Below are positions 1 to 8,530 of a stretch of DNA of 64,000 nt, in pieces. Both the position numbers and the translations under genes were made by a program. Below the pieces are notes generated by a model that was not told the origin of the DNA, ran no database searches, and saw nothing but the letters and a program-made list of their open reading frames with translations. The DNA comes from CAKOSP01 sp044432745. Its GTDB lineage: Bacteria; Bacillota_I; Bacilli_A; RF39; UBA660. The number at the start of each line of letters is the position of its first letter. The stretch's first letter is position 1. The stretch is taken from positions 1 to 64,000 of the forward strand of contig JAWXUH010000001.1 of NCBI GenBank assembly GCA_044432745.1. The letters are read 5' to 3'.

Positions 1-1
1 T

Positions 2-238
2 GATAAAATTCTTAGTAAAAATAAACTAATAACTGTTACATCTGTTGAAGATGATAAGAAAAAATTATTTAAACTTGGTATATTTACTGCTGTTGCTATT
101 TCTATTCATAATTTTCCTGAAGGACTTGCTACATTTATGGCTACTTTAGAAGATCCTTCATTAGGTATAGCAATAGCTTTTGCAATAGCAATACATAATA
201 TACCAGAAGGTTGCAATAATTATGCATTGTTTTATTAA
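2..238 (+). pseudogene. ZIP-family metal transporter, 5' part, interrupted
   Basis: This open frame enters from the left edge and encodes the middle of a ZIP-type divalent metal transporter. It shows the two histidine-rich helix motifs of the family, HNFPEG (from 107) and HNIPEG (ending near 211). After the second motif the sequence changes abruptly to CNNYALFY and stops at 238. The missing C-terminal half resumes in frame at 5010. The intact paralogue at 27868-28626 continues through the same motif without a break, which supports reading this copy as split by an insertion. The start lies outside the window. Confidence 0.85.
202..211 (+). other. Putative attL junction
   Basis: The ten bases accagaaggt lie where the ZIP coding frame breaks. 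They match the right junction at 5009-5018 except for one base. Just inside is an imperfect palindrome (212-226), the kind of symmetry serine integrases bind. Confidence 0.55.
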
Positions 239-351
239 TACTTTATGTATATTGTGTCATAAAACATAATAAATATGATAAAATATAAAGTATAAAAATA
301 ATTTTAATTAATAAGTTGTAATTATATTTTATTGTAAATATGGAGGGAAAT

Positions 352-1995
352 ATGAAAGATATAGAAATAGCTAGAAAAGTAATTTTAAAAGACATAAATG
401 ATATCGCAAGTGAACTTGGCATTAACTCTGATAACATAATTCAGTATGGAAAATATAAGGCTAAAATATCTAGTAATCAAAAAATTGATCCTAAAGGAAA
501 ACTAATTTTAGTTACTGCAATAAGTCCTACGCCACTAGGTGAGGGGAAAACAACAGTATCTATTTCTTTAGCTGATGCATTATCTAAATTAGGTAAAAAG
601 TCTATTCTTTCCTTAAGAGAACCATCTTTAGGTCCTGTTTTTGGTCGAAAGGGTGGAGCTACTGGTGGAGGTTTTTCACAAGTTGCTCCTATGGAAGAAA
701 TTAATCTACATTTTACAGGAGATATGCATGCTATAACTTCAGCAAATAATTTAATATCTTCTTTAATAGATAATCATATTTATTATGGTAATGAACTTAA
801 TTTTGATAAAATTTTATGGAAAAGATGTCTTGATTTAAATGATAGACAACTTAGATTAATAAGAACTGGATTATCAGAGGAAAAAATAAATATTCAAAGA
901 GATGACTCTTTTGAAATAACAGCAGCTTCTGAAATTATGGCTATATTATGTTTATCTGAAAATTTAGTAGATTTAGAAAATAAATTAAGTAATATATTAT
1001 TAGGCTATAATAAAGATAAACCTATATTTTTAAAAGATATTAATGCTCAAGGATCGGTAGCAGTATTGTTAAAAGATGCGTTACAACCTAATTTGGTGCA
1101 AACACTTGAACATACTCCAGCTCTTATACATGGTGGACCTTTTGCTAATATTGCTCATGGTTGTAGTAGTATAGTAGCAACAAAACTTGGAATGAGTCTT
1201 GCTGATTATACAATTACTGAAGCAGGTTTTGGAGCAGATCTTGGTGCTGAGAAATTTTTTAATATAAAATGTAAAAAAATGGGAATTGAACCAGATGCTG
1301 TAGTTCTTGTTGTAACTTTAAAGGCAATTAAATTTCATAGTGGATCTGATATAAATAATATATTAGAAGAAAATATAGATTTTATCGAAAAAGGTTTATG
1401 GAATACTTTTAAACATATAAAAAATTTAAAAGAAGAATTTGGAGCAAATGTAGTAGTTGCAATAAATAAATTTGAAACTGATAGTAAAAATGAACTTGAT
1501 TTTGTACTGGAAAAATTTAAAGAAAATAATATTGTAGCAAGTGTTGTTGATGGTTGGTCAAAAGGTAGTGATGGTGCTATTGATATTGCTAGTAAAATAA
1601 TAGAACGCTCAAATATAAATAAAAATATAATAAATACATATAATGATACTGATTTTTTAAAAGAAAAAATAGAAAAAGTAGCTACAAAAATATACGGTGC
1701 AACAAATGTAAATTACTCTAAAGAAGCAGAAGAATCTATTTTAAGAATAAGTTCTATGGGTTGTAATTTACCAGTATGTATAGCCAAAACTCAGTATTCC
1801 TTAACTGATAATCCTAATTTGATAAATCCTACAGATAAATATGATTTAAATGTAAGGGATATTGAAATAAAAAGTGGAGCAGGCTTTATAGTAGTATTAG
1901 TAGGAGATATTATGACTATGCCTGGACTTCCTAAGATTCCTGCAGCAAATAATATTGGAATATCAAAATCTGGCGATGTTTATGGAATATTTTAG
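352..1995 (+). CDS. fhs: Formate-tetrahydrofolate ligase
   Basis: This 547-residue protein ligates formate to tetrahydrofolate using ATP and yields 10-formyl-THF for purine and one-carbon metabolism in the cytoplasm. The P-loop PLGEGKTT sits near residue 61, followed by the family-typical REPSLGPVFGRKGGATGGG and a C-terminal PGLPKIPAA motif. Length is normal for the family. The start at 352 is chosen because GGAGGG lies at 342-347; an in-frame ATG at 340 would overlap that site. The gene lies inside the insert that splits the ZIP gene and is followed by its own terminator. A pyruvate formate-lyase 8 kb downstream can supply its substrate. Confidence 0.97.
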   Translation: MKDIEIARKVILKDINDIASELGINSDNIIQYGKYKAKISSNQKIDPKGKLILVTAISPTPLGEGKTTVSISLADALSKLGKKSILSLREPSLGPVFGRKGGATGGGFSQVAPMEEINLHFTGDMHAITSANNLISSLIDNHIYYGNELNFDKILWKRCLDLNDRQLRLIRTGLSEEKINIQRDDSFEITAASEIMAILCLSENLVDLENKLSNILLGYNKDKPIFLKDINAQGSVAVLLKDALQPNLVQTLEHTPALIHGGPFANIAHGCSSIVATKLGMSLADYTITEAGFGADLGAEKFFNIKCKKMGIEPDAVVLVVTLKAIKFHSGSDINNILEENIDFIEKGLWNTFKHIKNLKEEFGANVVVAINKFETDSKNELDFVLEKFKENNIVASVVDGWSKGSDGAIDIASKIIERSNINKNIINTYNDTDFLKEKIEKVATKIYGATNVNYSKEAEESILRISSMGCNLPVCIAKTQYSLTDNPNLINPTDKYDLNVRDIEIKSGAGFIVVLVGDIMTMPGLPKIPAANNIGISKSGDVYGIF

Positions 1996-2005
1996 ATAAA
2001 TTAAA

Positions 2006-2034
2006 AATACATTATTGATATAATGTTTTTTTTA
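2006..2034 (+). terminator. Terminator after fhs
   Basis: A hairpin with arms ACATTAT (2009-2015) and ATAATGT (2020-2026) and a 4-base loop is followed by a run of T. It separates fhs from the recombinase. Confidence 0.75.
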
Positions 2035-2089
2035 TTAAAAAAAATAATAGGTAATACATATTATATATAAATAGAAAGGTAAAATATAA

Positions 2090-2203
2090 ATGAGAAAAAT
2101 TAATGTTTTTTACGATAAATCAGGTGATGATATAAATGATTTATTTATGCAAGTTATAATTAATTATTTAAATAATAATGAAAGAGATACTAATATTGTA
2201 TAA
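2090..2203 (+). CDS. Small protein upstream of serine recombinase
   Basis: A 37-residue frame starts at ATG 2090 after the purine-rich stretch agaaaggt. It reads MRKINVFYDKSGDD at its N terminus, is acidic and Asn-rich, and has no membrane segment. Its 3' end overlaps the first 26 bases of the recombinase gene, suggesting translational coupling. No function is recognised; the position suggests a directionality or accessory factor, but that is inference. Confidence 0.5.
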   Translation: MRKINVFYDKSGDDINDLFMQVIINYLNNNERDTNIV

Positions 2204-3737
2204 AGATATAAGTGATACAAATGATACTTTTTATGTAGGGGTTTATATTAGATTATCTAAAGAAGATAATCTTCTTGGTTTAAGTGGAAGTATAAATAAT
2301 CAAAAAAAATTATTGATTGATTATGTTAAAGAAAATGGATATATACTTCATGAGGTATATATTGATGATGGTTATACTGGAACTAATTTTGATAGACCTG
2401 GATTTATTAAAATGATAGAGGATATTAAACTAAATAAGATTAATATGGTAGTAACAAAAGATTTATCTAGATTATCAAGAGATTACATTGGTACTGGTGA
2501 ATACATAGAAAAGTGGTTTCCAAAACACAATGTTAGATTTGTTGCGTTATGTGATAATATTGATACTTTTGATAATTCTTCTAATAACGATATAGCACCT
2601 TTTAAAGCAGTACTTAATGATATGTATGCAAAGGATTTATCCAAAAAAATAAGAACGGCCCTCTTAACTATGCAAAAAGAGGGGAAGTGGGTTGGAGGTT
2701 GCACACCATATGGTTATATAACAGATATTTCTGATAAAAATAAATTAATTATTCATGAAAAAGAAGGTAATATTATTTCTACAATATTTAAAATGTTTTA
2801 TAGTGGAAAAAATATAAATGAAATTAAGAATTATTTGAATGAAGAAAAAATTCCTACGTTTACTTCTAGTAGAAATAGAAAAACTAAAATAGAAAATAAA
2901 GTTTATTGGAATTATTCTACTATAAAAAAAATACTTACTAATAGATTGTATACAGGTGATCTAGTACAAAATAGAAGAAATAGAATTAGTTATAAATATA
3001 GAAAAGTAATTTCTAATCCTAAGGAAAAATGGATTGTAGTAGAAAATACTCATGAACCTCTTGTTGATAAAGAAATGTTTTTTAAAGTTCAAAAATTATT
3101 GAAAAAAAATAACCAAAGAACAGATAAGAAAGAAATACATTTATTAGATGGTCTTATAAAATGCGGGGACTGTGGTGCAAATATTGGAATTAAATCTAGA
3201 GATAAAAAGAATAAATGCTATACAGTATGTAATAAATACAGAGTAAATGCTTCTCTTAAACTTTGTACTTCTCATGGTAACGATTATGACAAATTAGAAA
3301 AAGATGTTATAAGTAAATTAACTAATATTTTAACAAACTTAGATTTTGATTATATTTATAATAATGTTTTAAAAAAATATAATGATTCTTCTAAAATTCA
3401 AAAAATAAAAAAAGAAATAGATAATTTAAATAATGAAGTAGAAAAATCTAATGAATTAATAAAAAAACTATATATAGAAAAACTTGAATTAAAAATAACA
3501 GAAGAATTTTATAAAGATATACTTATTAAAATTACAAATGATATAGTATCTGTTGAAGATAAAAGAAAAAAATTAATTTATAAAGAAAATATATACAAAG
3601 AAAAAGTAAATTTAAAAGACGAAGTAAATGATTTTATAAACTTTAAAAATATTACAAGAGATTTGCTTTTGAAATTGATAAAAACTATAGTTATATATGA
3701 AAACAAGGATATGGATATATATTTAAATTTTAAATAA
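2178..3737 (+). CDS. Large serine recombinase
   Basis: This 519-residue DNA-cutting integrase belongs to the large serine recombinases. The resolvase domain covers about residues 18-155, with the nucleophile serine in YIRLSKED (about S27) and the arginine motif DLSRLSRD. A recombinase domain follows, then a zinc ribbon with CGDCG near residue 330 and a second cysteine pair, then a Lys/Glu-rich coiled coil to the end. It sits in the middle of the insert rather than at one end. It is the likely agent that integrated the element into the ZIP gene. Confidence 0.93.
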   Translation: MKEILILYKDISDTNDTFYVGVYIRLSKEDNLLGLSGSINNQKKLLIDYVKENGYILHEVYIDDGYTGTNFDRPGFIKMIEDIKLNKINMVVTKDLSRLSRDYIGTGEYIEKWFPKHNVRFVALCDNIDTFDNSSNNDIAPFKAVLNDMYAKDLSKKIRTALLTMQKEGKWVGGCTPYGYITDISDKNKLIIHEKEGNIISTIFKMFYSGKNINEIKNYLNEEKIPTFTSSRNRKTKIENKVYWNYSTIKKILTNRLYTGDLVQNRRNRISYKYRKVISNPKEKWIVVENTHEPLVDKEMFFKVQKLLKKNNQRTDKKEIHLLDGLIKCGDCGANIGIKSRDKKNKCYTVCNKYRVNASLKLCTSHGNDYDKLEKDVISKLTNILTNLDFDYIYNNVLKKYNDSSKIQKIKKEIDNLNNEVEKSNELIKKLYIEKLELKITEEFYKDILIKITNDIVSVEDKRKKLIYKENIYKEKVNLKDEVNDFINFKNITRDLLLKLIKTIVIYENKDMDIYLNFK

Positions 3738-3802
3738 TATATATACTCATTTAATGGAAAAAAAGAACTAACTATGCTATACTTAATAATATGTGAGGTA
3801 GT

Positions 3803-4267
3803 ATGGAGAAAGTAATAAAGAAAAAAAATGAATTTATTATAATAATTGTCATTTTAGTTTTAATAGTATTTATAATGCTTGGTGTTAAAAATCAAGATAG
3901 TGATACTAAAGTAGTTGATAGAGGAGAGTTATACAGTATATATGTAGATGAAACTTTTGATAGAATTGATTATGTCGATCAAGGTAATCCTATATTAGTA
4001 ATGGTAGGATGTGATACTTGTCCAAGTTGTAAAAGTGCAATTACAATACTTGATGAAGTTGCAGGAGAATTAGAAGGAGAAGCTTTTCTTAAATATATTG
4101 ACTATGAAGAATATCCATCGTTATTATCAGATTATAGCATTCGTGTTATTCCTACATTCTTCTTTTATGATGAAGAGGGCGCTATATATTTTAGAATGGA
4201 AGGTGTTATGTCTAGAGAAAATATCTTAGATGCATTTTTAGAAATGGGATATGATTTTTATGAATAA
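3803..4267 (+). CDS. Membrane-anchored thioredoxin-like protein
   Basis: A 154-residue protein with one N-terminal membrane segment (about residues 11-28) and an extracytoplasmic thioredoxin fold. The redox motif is C-P-S-C at about residues 73-76, with an extra Cys at 70, and the conserved cis-proline lies in RVIPTFFFYD. It probably exchanges thiols and disulfides outside the membrane. It overlaps the next gene, a CcdA-like electron carrier, which would keep it reduced. GTGAGGT upstream of ATG 3803 serves as ribosome site. Confidence 0.75.
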   Translation: MEKVIKKKNEFIIIIVILVLIVFIMLGVKNQDSDTKVVDRGELYSIYVDETFDRIDYVDQGNPILVMVGCDTCPSCKSAITILDEVAGELEGEAFLKYIDYEEYPSLLSDYSIRVIPTFFFYDEEGAIYFRMEGVMSRENILDAFLEMGYDFYE

Positions 4268-4949
4268 TCTAATTTTAGAGTTAAGTTTAATTATAGAAAA
4301 TAATATTTATCTAGCACCTATAATTGCTTTTATAGCAGGTGTATTAACTTCACTTTCTCCTTGTTGTTTATCTAGCGTTCCTTTAGTTATTGGGTATGTT
4401 AGTCAGAATAAAGACAAAAACACGGCAGTTGATTTTAAATTATCTATGTTGTTTGCTTTAGGAAGTGCAATTACATATACAATACTTGCAATTATTGCAT
4501 CATTATTTACGACTATTATAAGTTTTGCTGGAGATATATTTTATATATTTATAGGTGTACTTATTATATTAATGATACTTCAGTTTTTAGATATCGTTTA
4601 TATAATTCCACAAAATAAATTTCTAGCTAAAAATAAAAAAGTTGGATACATTGGTGCACTTACTGCAGGTTTATTAACTGGATTATTTGGATCACCTTGT
4701 TCAACTCCAATTTTAGTTGTTCTGCTTACTTTGATAGGAACAAATGGAAGTATGCTTATTGGTATATTATTGGTTTTTGCATATGCAATTGGAAATAGTA
4801 TAATAATTGTTATAGCAGGAACTTCTACTGGATTTGTTAAGAAAATATTAGGTTCTAAGAAATATGGTAAATACAATACAGTTATAAAAATAGTTGTTTC
4901 AATACTAATGTTTATATTAGCACTGAATTTCATTTATTTAGGATTATAA
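4251..4949 (+). CDS. CcdA-like cytochrome c biogenesis / thiol electron transporter
   Basis: A 232-residue integral membrane protein with about six helices, of the CcdA/DsbD-beta family. It carries electrons across the membrane through paired cysteines, seen here in LSPCCLSS (first helix) and FGSPCSTP (fourth helix). It overlaps the thioredoxin-like gene by 17 bases, so the two form one redox unit. A start at ATG 4260 is equally possible. The pair lies inside the insert and is followed by a terminator. Confidence 0.83.
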   Translation: MIFMNNLILELSLIIENNIYLAPIIAFIAGVLTSLSPCCLSSVPLVIGYVSQNKDKNTAVDFKLSMLFALGSAITYTILAIIASLFTTIISFAGDIFYIFIGVLIILMILQFLDIVYIIPQNKFLAKNKKVGYIGALTAGLLTGLFGSPCSTPILVVLLTLIGTNGSMLIGILLVFAYAIGNSIIIVIAGTSTGFVKKILGSKKYGKYNTVIKIVVSILMFILALNFIYLGL

Positions 4950-4979
4950 AAATATATTTTAAAAAATATATTTTTTTTA
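4948..4979 (+). terminator. Terminator after ccdA-like gene
   Basis: Two AAATATATTT-type arms directly after the stop form an AT-only hairpin followed by eight T residues. Confidence 0.55.
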
Positions 4980-5008
4980 TGAAATAATAACAGTTCATAA
5001 GAAGTTCA

Positions 5009-5018
5009 ACCAGAGGGT
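5009..5018 (+). other. Putative attR junction
   Basis: accagagggt matches the left junction (202-211) at nine of ten positions and marks where the ZIP frame resumes. An inverted repeat TTATGAA/TTCATAA (4977-4983, 4994-5000) lies just inside the element. Confidence 0.55.
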
Positions 5019-5315
5019 ATAGCAGTAGCTGTTCCTATATATTATGCAACAGGTAATAAGAAGAAAGCTTTAAAATATTCTATACTATCTGGTCTTGCAG
5101 AACCAGTTGGAGCTATTATTGGTTATGTTCTTCTTAGACAATTTATGAGTGATGTGTTTTTTGGAGTGGTTTTTGCCTCCGTTGCTGGTATTATGGTATA
5201 TATAAGTTTAAATGATTTATTACCTTCATCAAGAGAATATGGTAAGCAATCATACGTTACTCATGGAATGATTGCTGGAATGATTGTTATGGCTTTAAGT
5301 TTATTATTGATATAA
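5010..5315 (+). pseudogene. ZIP-family metal transporter, 3' part
   Basis: The frame reads PEGIAVAVPIYYATG from 5010 and runs to TAA at 5315. It is the C-terminal half of the ZIP protein whose N-terminal part ends near 211. The intact paralogue at 27868-28626 carries the matching PEGLIIAIPIYYAT and a shared GLAEP motif. There is no start codon or ribosome site, so it is not expressed on its own. Precise excision of the insert would restore one continuous reading frame. Confidence 0.85.
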
Positions 5316-5393
5316 TTATACCTTAATTGACTTTAATAGTAATGTATGTTATTTTTTATAAGTAAAGTAAAAAAATAATATGAGGTATTATAT

Positions 5394-6227
5394 ATGAGTA
5401 ATGTTATAGAAATAAAGAATTTTTCAAAAAATTACGATTCAGTAAAAGCAGTAGATAATCTAAATTTATCTATTGAAAAAGGAAAAATTGTAGGTTTTGT
5501 TGGAAAAAATGGAGCAGGAAAAAGTACTTTAATTAGAAGTATTATGAATTTTATTAAACCTACTTCTGGAAAAATTAAAATTTTTGGAATGGATAGTCAA
5601 TTGAATTCAAAAGAAATAAAAAATAGATGTGCTTATGTACCAAGTGAATCTATTTTTTATGATGGTCTTAGTGGAAAAGAATTATTAGAATTTTCTATTA
5701 AGTTTTCTAGTGCTACCTGGGAAGAGGTAGAAAAATTATCAAATTATTTTGAATTTGATTTAAATAAAAAAATAGAAGATCTTAGTTTTGGTAATAAAAA
5801 GAAATTATCTTTGATTCAAGCTTTTTTAAAAAAAGCAGAATTACTTATATTTGATGAACCCACAAATGGATTAGATCCACTTATGCAAAAGAAATTTTTT
5901 AAACTTCTATTAGATGAAAAAAATAGTGGTAAAACTATTTTTTTATCATCACACAATCTTGTGGATGTTGAAGAATATTGTGATAGCGTTGCTATTTTAA
6001 AAAATGGTATTCTAGTTGATTATGTTCAAATGGATGAAGTTTCTATATGTAATAAATATCAAGTAACTTATAAGGAAAAATATGGTGAATTGATTTCTTT
6101 TGAATATGAAGATGAAATAAATGATTTAATGAAGAAACTGAATAAACTTAATTTAGAGTATATAGAAATAAAACAAAAAAAAGTAAGTGATCATTTTATT
6201 TCTTATTACAAGGAGGAAGAATTATGA
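5394..6227 (+). CDS. ABC transporter ATP-binding protein
   Basis: This 277-residue nucleotide-binding subunit has Walker A GKNGAGKST near residue 38, a degenerate signature LSFGNKKK, Walker B LLIFDEPTNG and the switch histidine in LSSHN. It is cytoplasmic and powers the permease encoded next, whose ATG overlaps its stop (ATGA at 6224-6227). The C-terminal 60 residues are a variable tail. Family members with ABC-2 permeases export peptides, drugs or lipids; the substrate cannot be told from sequence. Confidence 0.92.
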   Translation: MSNVIEIKNFSKNYDSVKAVDNLNLSIEKGKIVGFVGKNGAGKSTLIRSIMNFIKPTSGKIKIFGMDSQLNSKEIKNRCAYVPSESIFYDGLSGKELLEFSIKFSSATWEEVEKLSNYFEFDLNKKIEDLSFGNKKKLSLIQAFLKKAELLIFDEPTNGLDPLMQKKFFKLLLDEKNSGKTIFLSSHNLVDVEEYCDSVAILKNGILVDYVQMDEVSICNKYQVTYKEKYGELISFEYEDEINDLMKKLNKLNLEYIEIKQKKVSDHFISYYKEEEL

Positions 6228-7033
6228 GTTTGAAAAACATAAGTTATATATCTAAATTTAATTTATTTATTAAAAGAAAACAAATTATTACATGGAGCAT
6301 TTCTATTGTATTTATAACATTTATATATATGATATTATTTCCATATGTACAAGATCTTGCTAGAATGGAAATGGAAGCAATGCCAGATGATCTTCTTATG
6401 TTATTTGGACTTAATAAGACAGATGATATAGGTATTTTCTCTTCTTATTTTACTTCTATATATATAATGTTATTAGTAGGAATATCTATATTTTCAGCTA
6501 CTTTTTCAACAAATTTAATATGTTCTGAGGAAACAACAAAATCAATAGAATTTTTAGATTCTCATAACATAAGTAGATGCGAGATATATACTTCTAAAGT
6601 AATAGTTGCATATGTTTCAATTTCTATACTTTTATTACTTAGTTTTATTACAACAGTAATATGTGGTTTTATTAATGGAGGAGAAAGTTTTTCTTTAGAA
6701 ACGTTGTTTTGCTCCTGGTTTTTCATAAGTTTTTCATCTATATTTTTTAGTTCAATATCTTTCTTATTAGCTGGATATAATCCAAAGTATGCAACAGGAG
6801 GAATAGTTTCTTCTATAGTGTTTTTATCATACCTTTTAGGTTATTTAGGACAACTTCTTAATGATAAAATATTCTTTTTAAAATATTTATCTCCTTTTAT
6901 AACATTATCTATTAGTCAATCTAGTGATATTAATTTAAACTTTTTATTTACTTTTTGTATATATGTAATAATTTCATTTATATTTATTAATATAGGTAAG
7001 AAATTTTATAATAAGAGAGATTACAATATATAA
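6224..7033 (+). CDS. ABC-2 type permease
   Basis: A 269-residue protein with about six hydrophobic segments and an extracytoplasmic stretch after the first helix. It is the membrane partner of the preceding ATPase and is translationally coupled to it. AGGAGGAAG lies within the ATPase 3' end before the ATG. The substrate is unknown. Confidence 0.85.
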   Translation: MSLKNISYISKFNLFIKRKQIITWSISIVFITFIYMILFPYVQDLARMEMEAMPDDLLMLFGLNKTDDIGIFSSYFTSIYIMLLVGISIFSATFSTNLICSEETTKSIEFLDSHNISRCEIYTSKVIVAYVSISILLLLSFITTVICGFINGGESFSLETLFCSWFFISFSSIFFSSISFLLAGYNPKYATGGIVSSIVFLSYLLGYLGQLLNDKIFFLKYLSPFITLSISQSSDINLNFLFTFCIYVIISFIFINIGKKFYNKRDYNI

Positions 7034-7044
7034 GAATTATGCGT

Positions 7045-7076
7045 AAAATATTTATATGATAAATATTTTTTTTGTT
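7045..7076 (+). terminator. Terminator after ABC pair
   Basis: Arms aaatattta (7046-7054) and taaatattt (7060-7068) are followed by a T-rich tract. Confidence 0.6.
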
Positions 7077-7145
7077 TTTTAAGATTTAATTAAGGTATAT
7101 AAATTACAATATTTATGTATTCAAGAAAGAAAGGTGATTATTATT

Positions 7146-7844
7146 GTGAATAGTTCTAATTATCTAAAGAGAAAAGAACTTAAATATAAACTTAATTATG
7201 ATCAATATATCGAACTTAAAAATATGATGGAAAGTTATATGTGCATAGATAAAAATAAGAAACATAAAATAAGTAATATATACTTTGATACTGCTGATTA
7301 TAAAGTTATAATAGCTTCAATGGAAAAACCTATATATAAAGAAAAACTTAGGATTAGAAAATATAGTACAAGTGATTCTATATTTATTGAATTAAAGAAA
7401 AAGTATAAAGGAATAGTTTATAAAAAAAGAGTAGATTTAGATAAAGAAAAACTAAATGATAATATATTTAGTTTAGAAACTAAAAATCAAACTAATTGTG
7501 AAATAAATCATTTCTTAGAAAAATACGAAGAAATGGATGCAAGAGTATATTTATCTTATGACAGAGAAGCTTACTTTTGTAAAGATGACGATAGTTTTAG
7601 AATGACTTTTGATTCTAATATACTTTTTAGAGATACAAATGTTTCTTTAGAACTTGATGATAAACATGATCTTTGTGTATTAGAAGATAATGTGTTTATT
7701 TTAGAAGTTAAAGCCGCAGGTTCACTTCCTGCATGGTTAATTAGTTTTTTATCAGAGAAGAAAATTTATAGGTCTTCGTTTTCAAAATATGCAGAGGCAT
7801 ATAAGAAGTTTATTTTTCCAAAATTAAGAGAAAGTAGGAGGTAA
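7146..7844 (+). CDS. VTC-domain (polyphosphate polymerase-like) protein
   Basis: A 232-residue cytoplasmic protein of the VTC/CYTH-type tunnel-fold superfamily. Alternating charged strands are visible, for example KRKELKYKL, YFDT, EKLRIRKYS and IFIELKKKYKG, matching the basic/acidic tunnel residues of VTC domains, which make or bind polyphosphate. GTG 7146 is chosen as start because AAAGGTGA lies 8 bases before it; an upstream in-frame GTG at 7134 lies inside that ribosome site. It is followed after two bases by the DUF4956 gene and forms an operon with the beta-helix gene. Confidence 0.8.
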   Translation: MNSSNYLKRKELKYKLNYDQYIELKNMMESYMCIDKNKKHKISNIYFDTADYKVIIASMEKPIYKEKLRIRKYSTSDSIFIELKKKYKGIVYKKRVDLDKEKLNDNIFSLETKNQTNCEINHFLEKYEEMDARVYLSYDREAYFCKDDDSFRMTFDSNILFRDTNVSLELDDKHDLCVLEDNVFILEVKAAGSLPAWLISFLSEKKIYRSSFSKYAEAYKKFIFPKLRESRR

Positions 7845-7846
7845 TT

Positions 7847-8530
7847 ATGGGGAATTTATTTGGTAGTGTACTTAGTGATAGTACATTAAATGTTAGTGTA
7901 GGTGCAATTACTAGTATTATATTTGCAAGTTTATTTGTAGGTATTTTAATTGCAGTACTTTACAATTTAAAAACAAAAAGTAGTAAAAGTTTTTTAACAA
8001 CTTTATCTATGCTTCCAGCTATTGTATCAATTGTAATTGTTATGGTAAATGGAAATATTGGAACAGGGGTAGCAGTAGCAGGTGCATTTAGTTTAATTAG
8101 ATTTAGATCTGTACCAGGAACTGCTAGAGAAATAGGAGCTATCTTCCTAGCAATGGCATCTGGTATAACACTTGGTATGGGATATATATCTTTTGCAATA
8201 TTATTTACAGTTATTCTATGTTTATTTTATTTAATATTAGATTATAGTAAGTTTGGTAATCCAGATGAAAATAAAAGATTTGTAACTATTACAATACCTG
8301 AGGATTTAAATTATACTACAGTATTTGATGACATATTTGAAGAGTATACTGATTATAATGAGCTTATATTTATGAAAACTATCAATTTAGGTAGTATGTT
8401 TAAATTAAAATATGAATTAGTATTAAAGGATTCTACTAAAGAAAAAGAATTTATTGATGAACTTAGATGTAGAAATGGTAATTTAGATATTTTAATAACA
8501 AAAGGTATGGTTAATCAAAATGAACTCTAA
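7847..8530 (+). CDS. DUF4956 membrane protein
   Basis: A 227-residue protein with about four membrane helices in the first 130 residues and a soluble C-terminal part. The sequence FSLIRFRSVPGTAREIGAIF is characteristic of DUF4956. In other Firmicutes this family co-occurs with VTC-domain proteins and surface carbohydrate-binding or CotH proteins, as here. AGGAGG precedes the ATG. The molecular role is not established. Confidence 0.85.
   Translation: MGNLFGSVLSDSTLNVSVGAITSIIFASLFVGILIAVLYNLKTKSSKSFLTTLSMLPAIVSIVIVMVNGNIGTGVAVAGAFSLIRFRSVPGTAREIGAIFLAMASGITLGMGYISFAILFTVILCLFYLILDYSKFGNPDENKRFVTITIPEDLNYTTVFDDIFEEYTDYNELIFMKTINLGSMFKLKYELVLKDSTKEKEFIDELRCRNGNLDILITKGMVNQNEL

Larger units (their letters stand above)
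207..5013 (+). mobile_element. Integrated serine-recombinase element carrying fhs
   Basis: About 4.8 kb separates the two halves of one ZIP transporter frame. The left edge reads accagaaggt (202-211) and the right edge accagagggt (5009-5018), a short near-identical match as expected for attL and attR of a large serine recombinase. The interior holds fhs, a 37-residue ORF, the recombinase, a membrane thioredoxin and a CcdA-like gene, all on the plus strand. There are no conjugation or replication genes. The exact crossover within the 10-base match is not fixed; GA at 206-207 / 5013-5014 is one option. That the whole block moved as one unit is inferred. Confidence 0.75.

Noticed and set aside
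4598..4933. Minus-strand frame inside the ccdA-like gene
   Set aside because: It is antisense to a clear family gene, with no ribosome site; a shadow frame.
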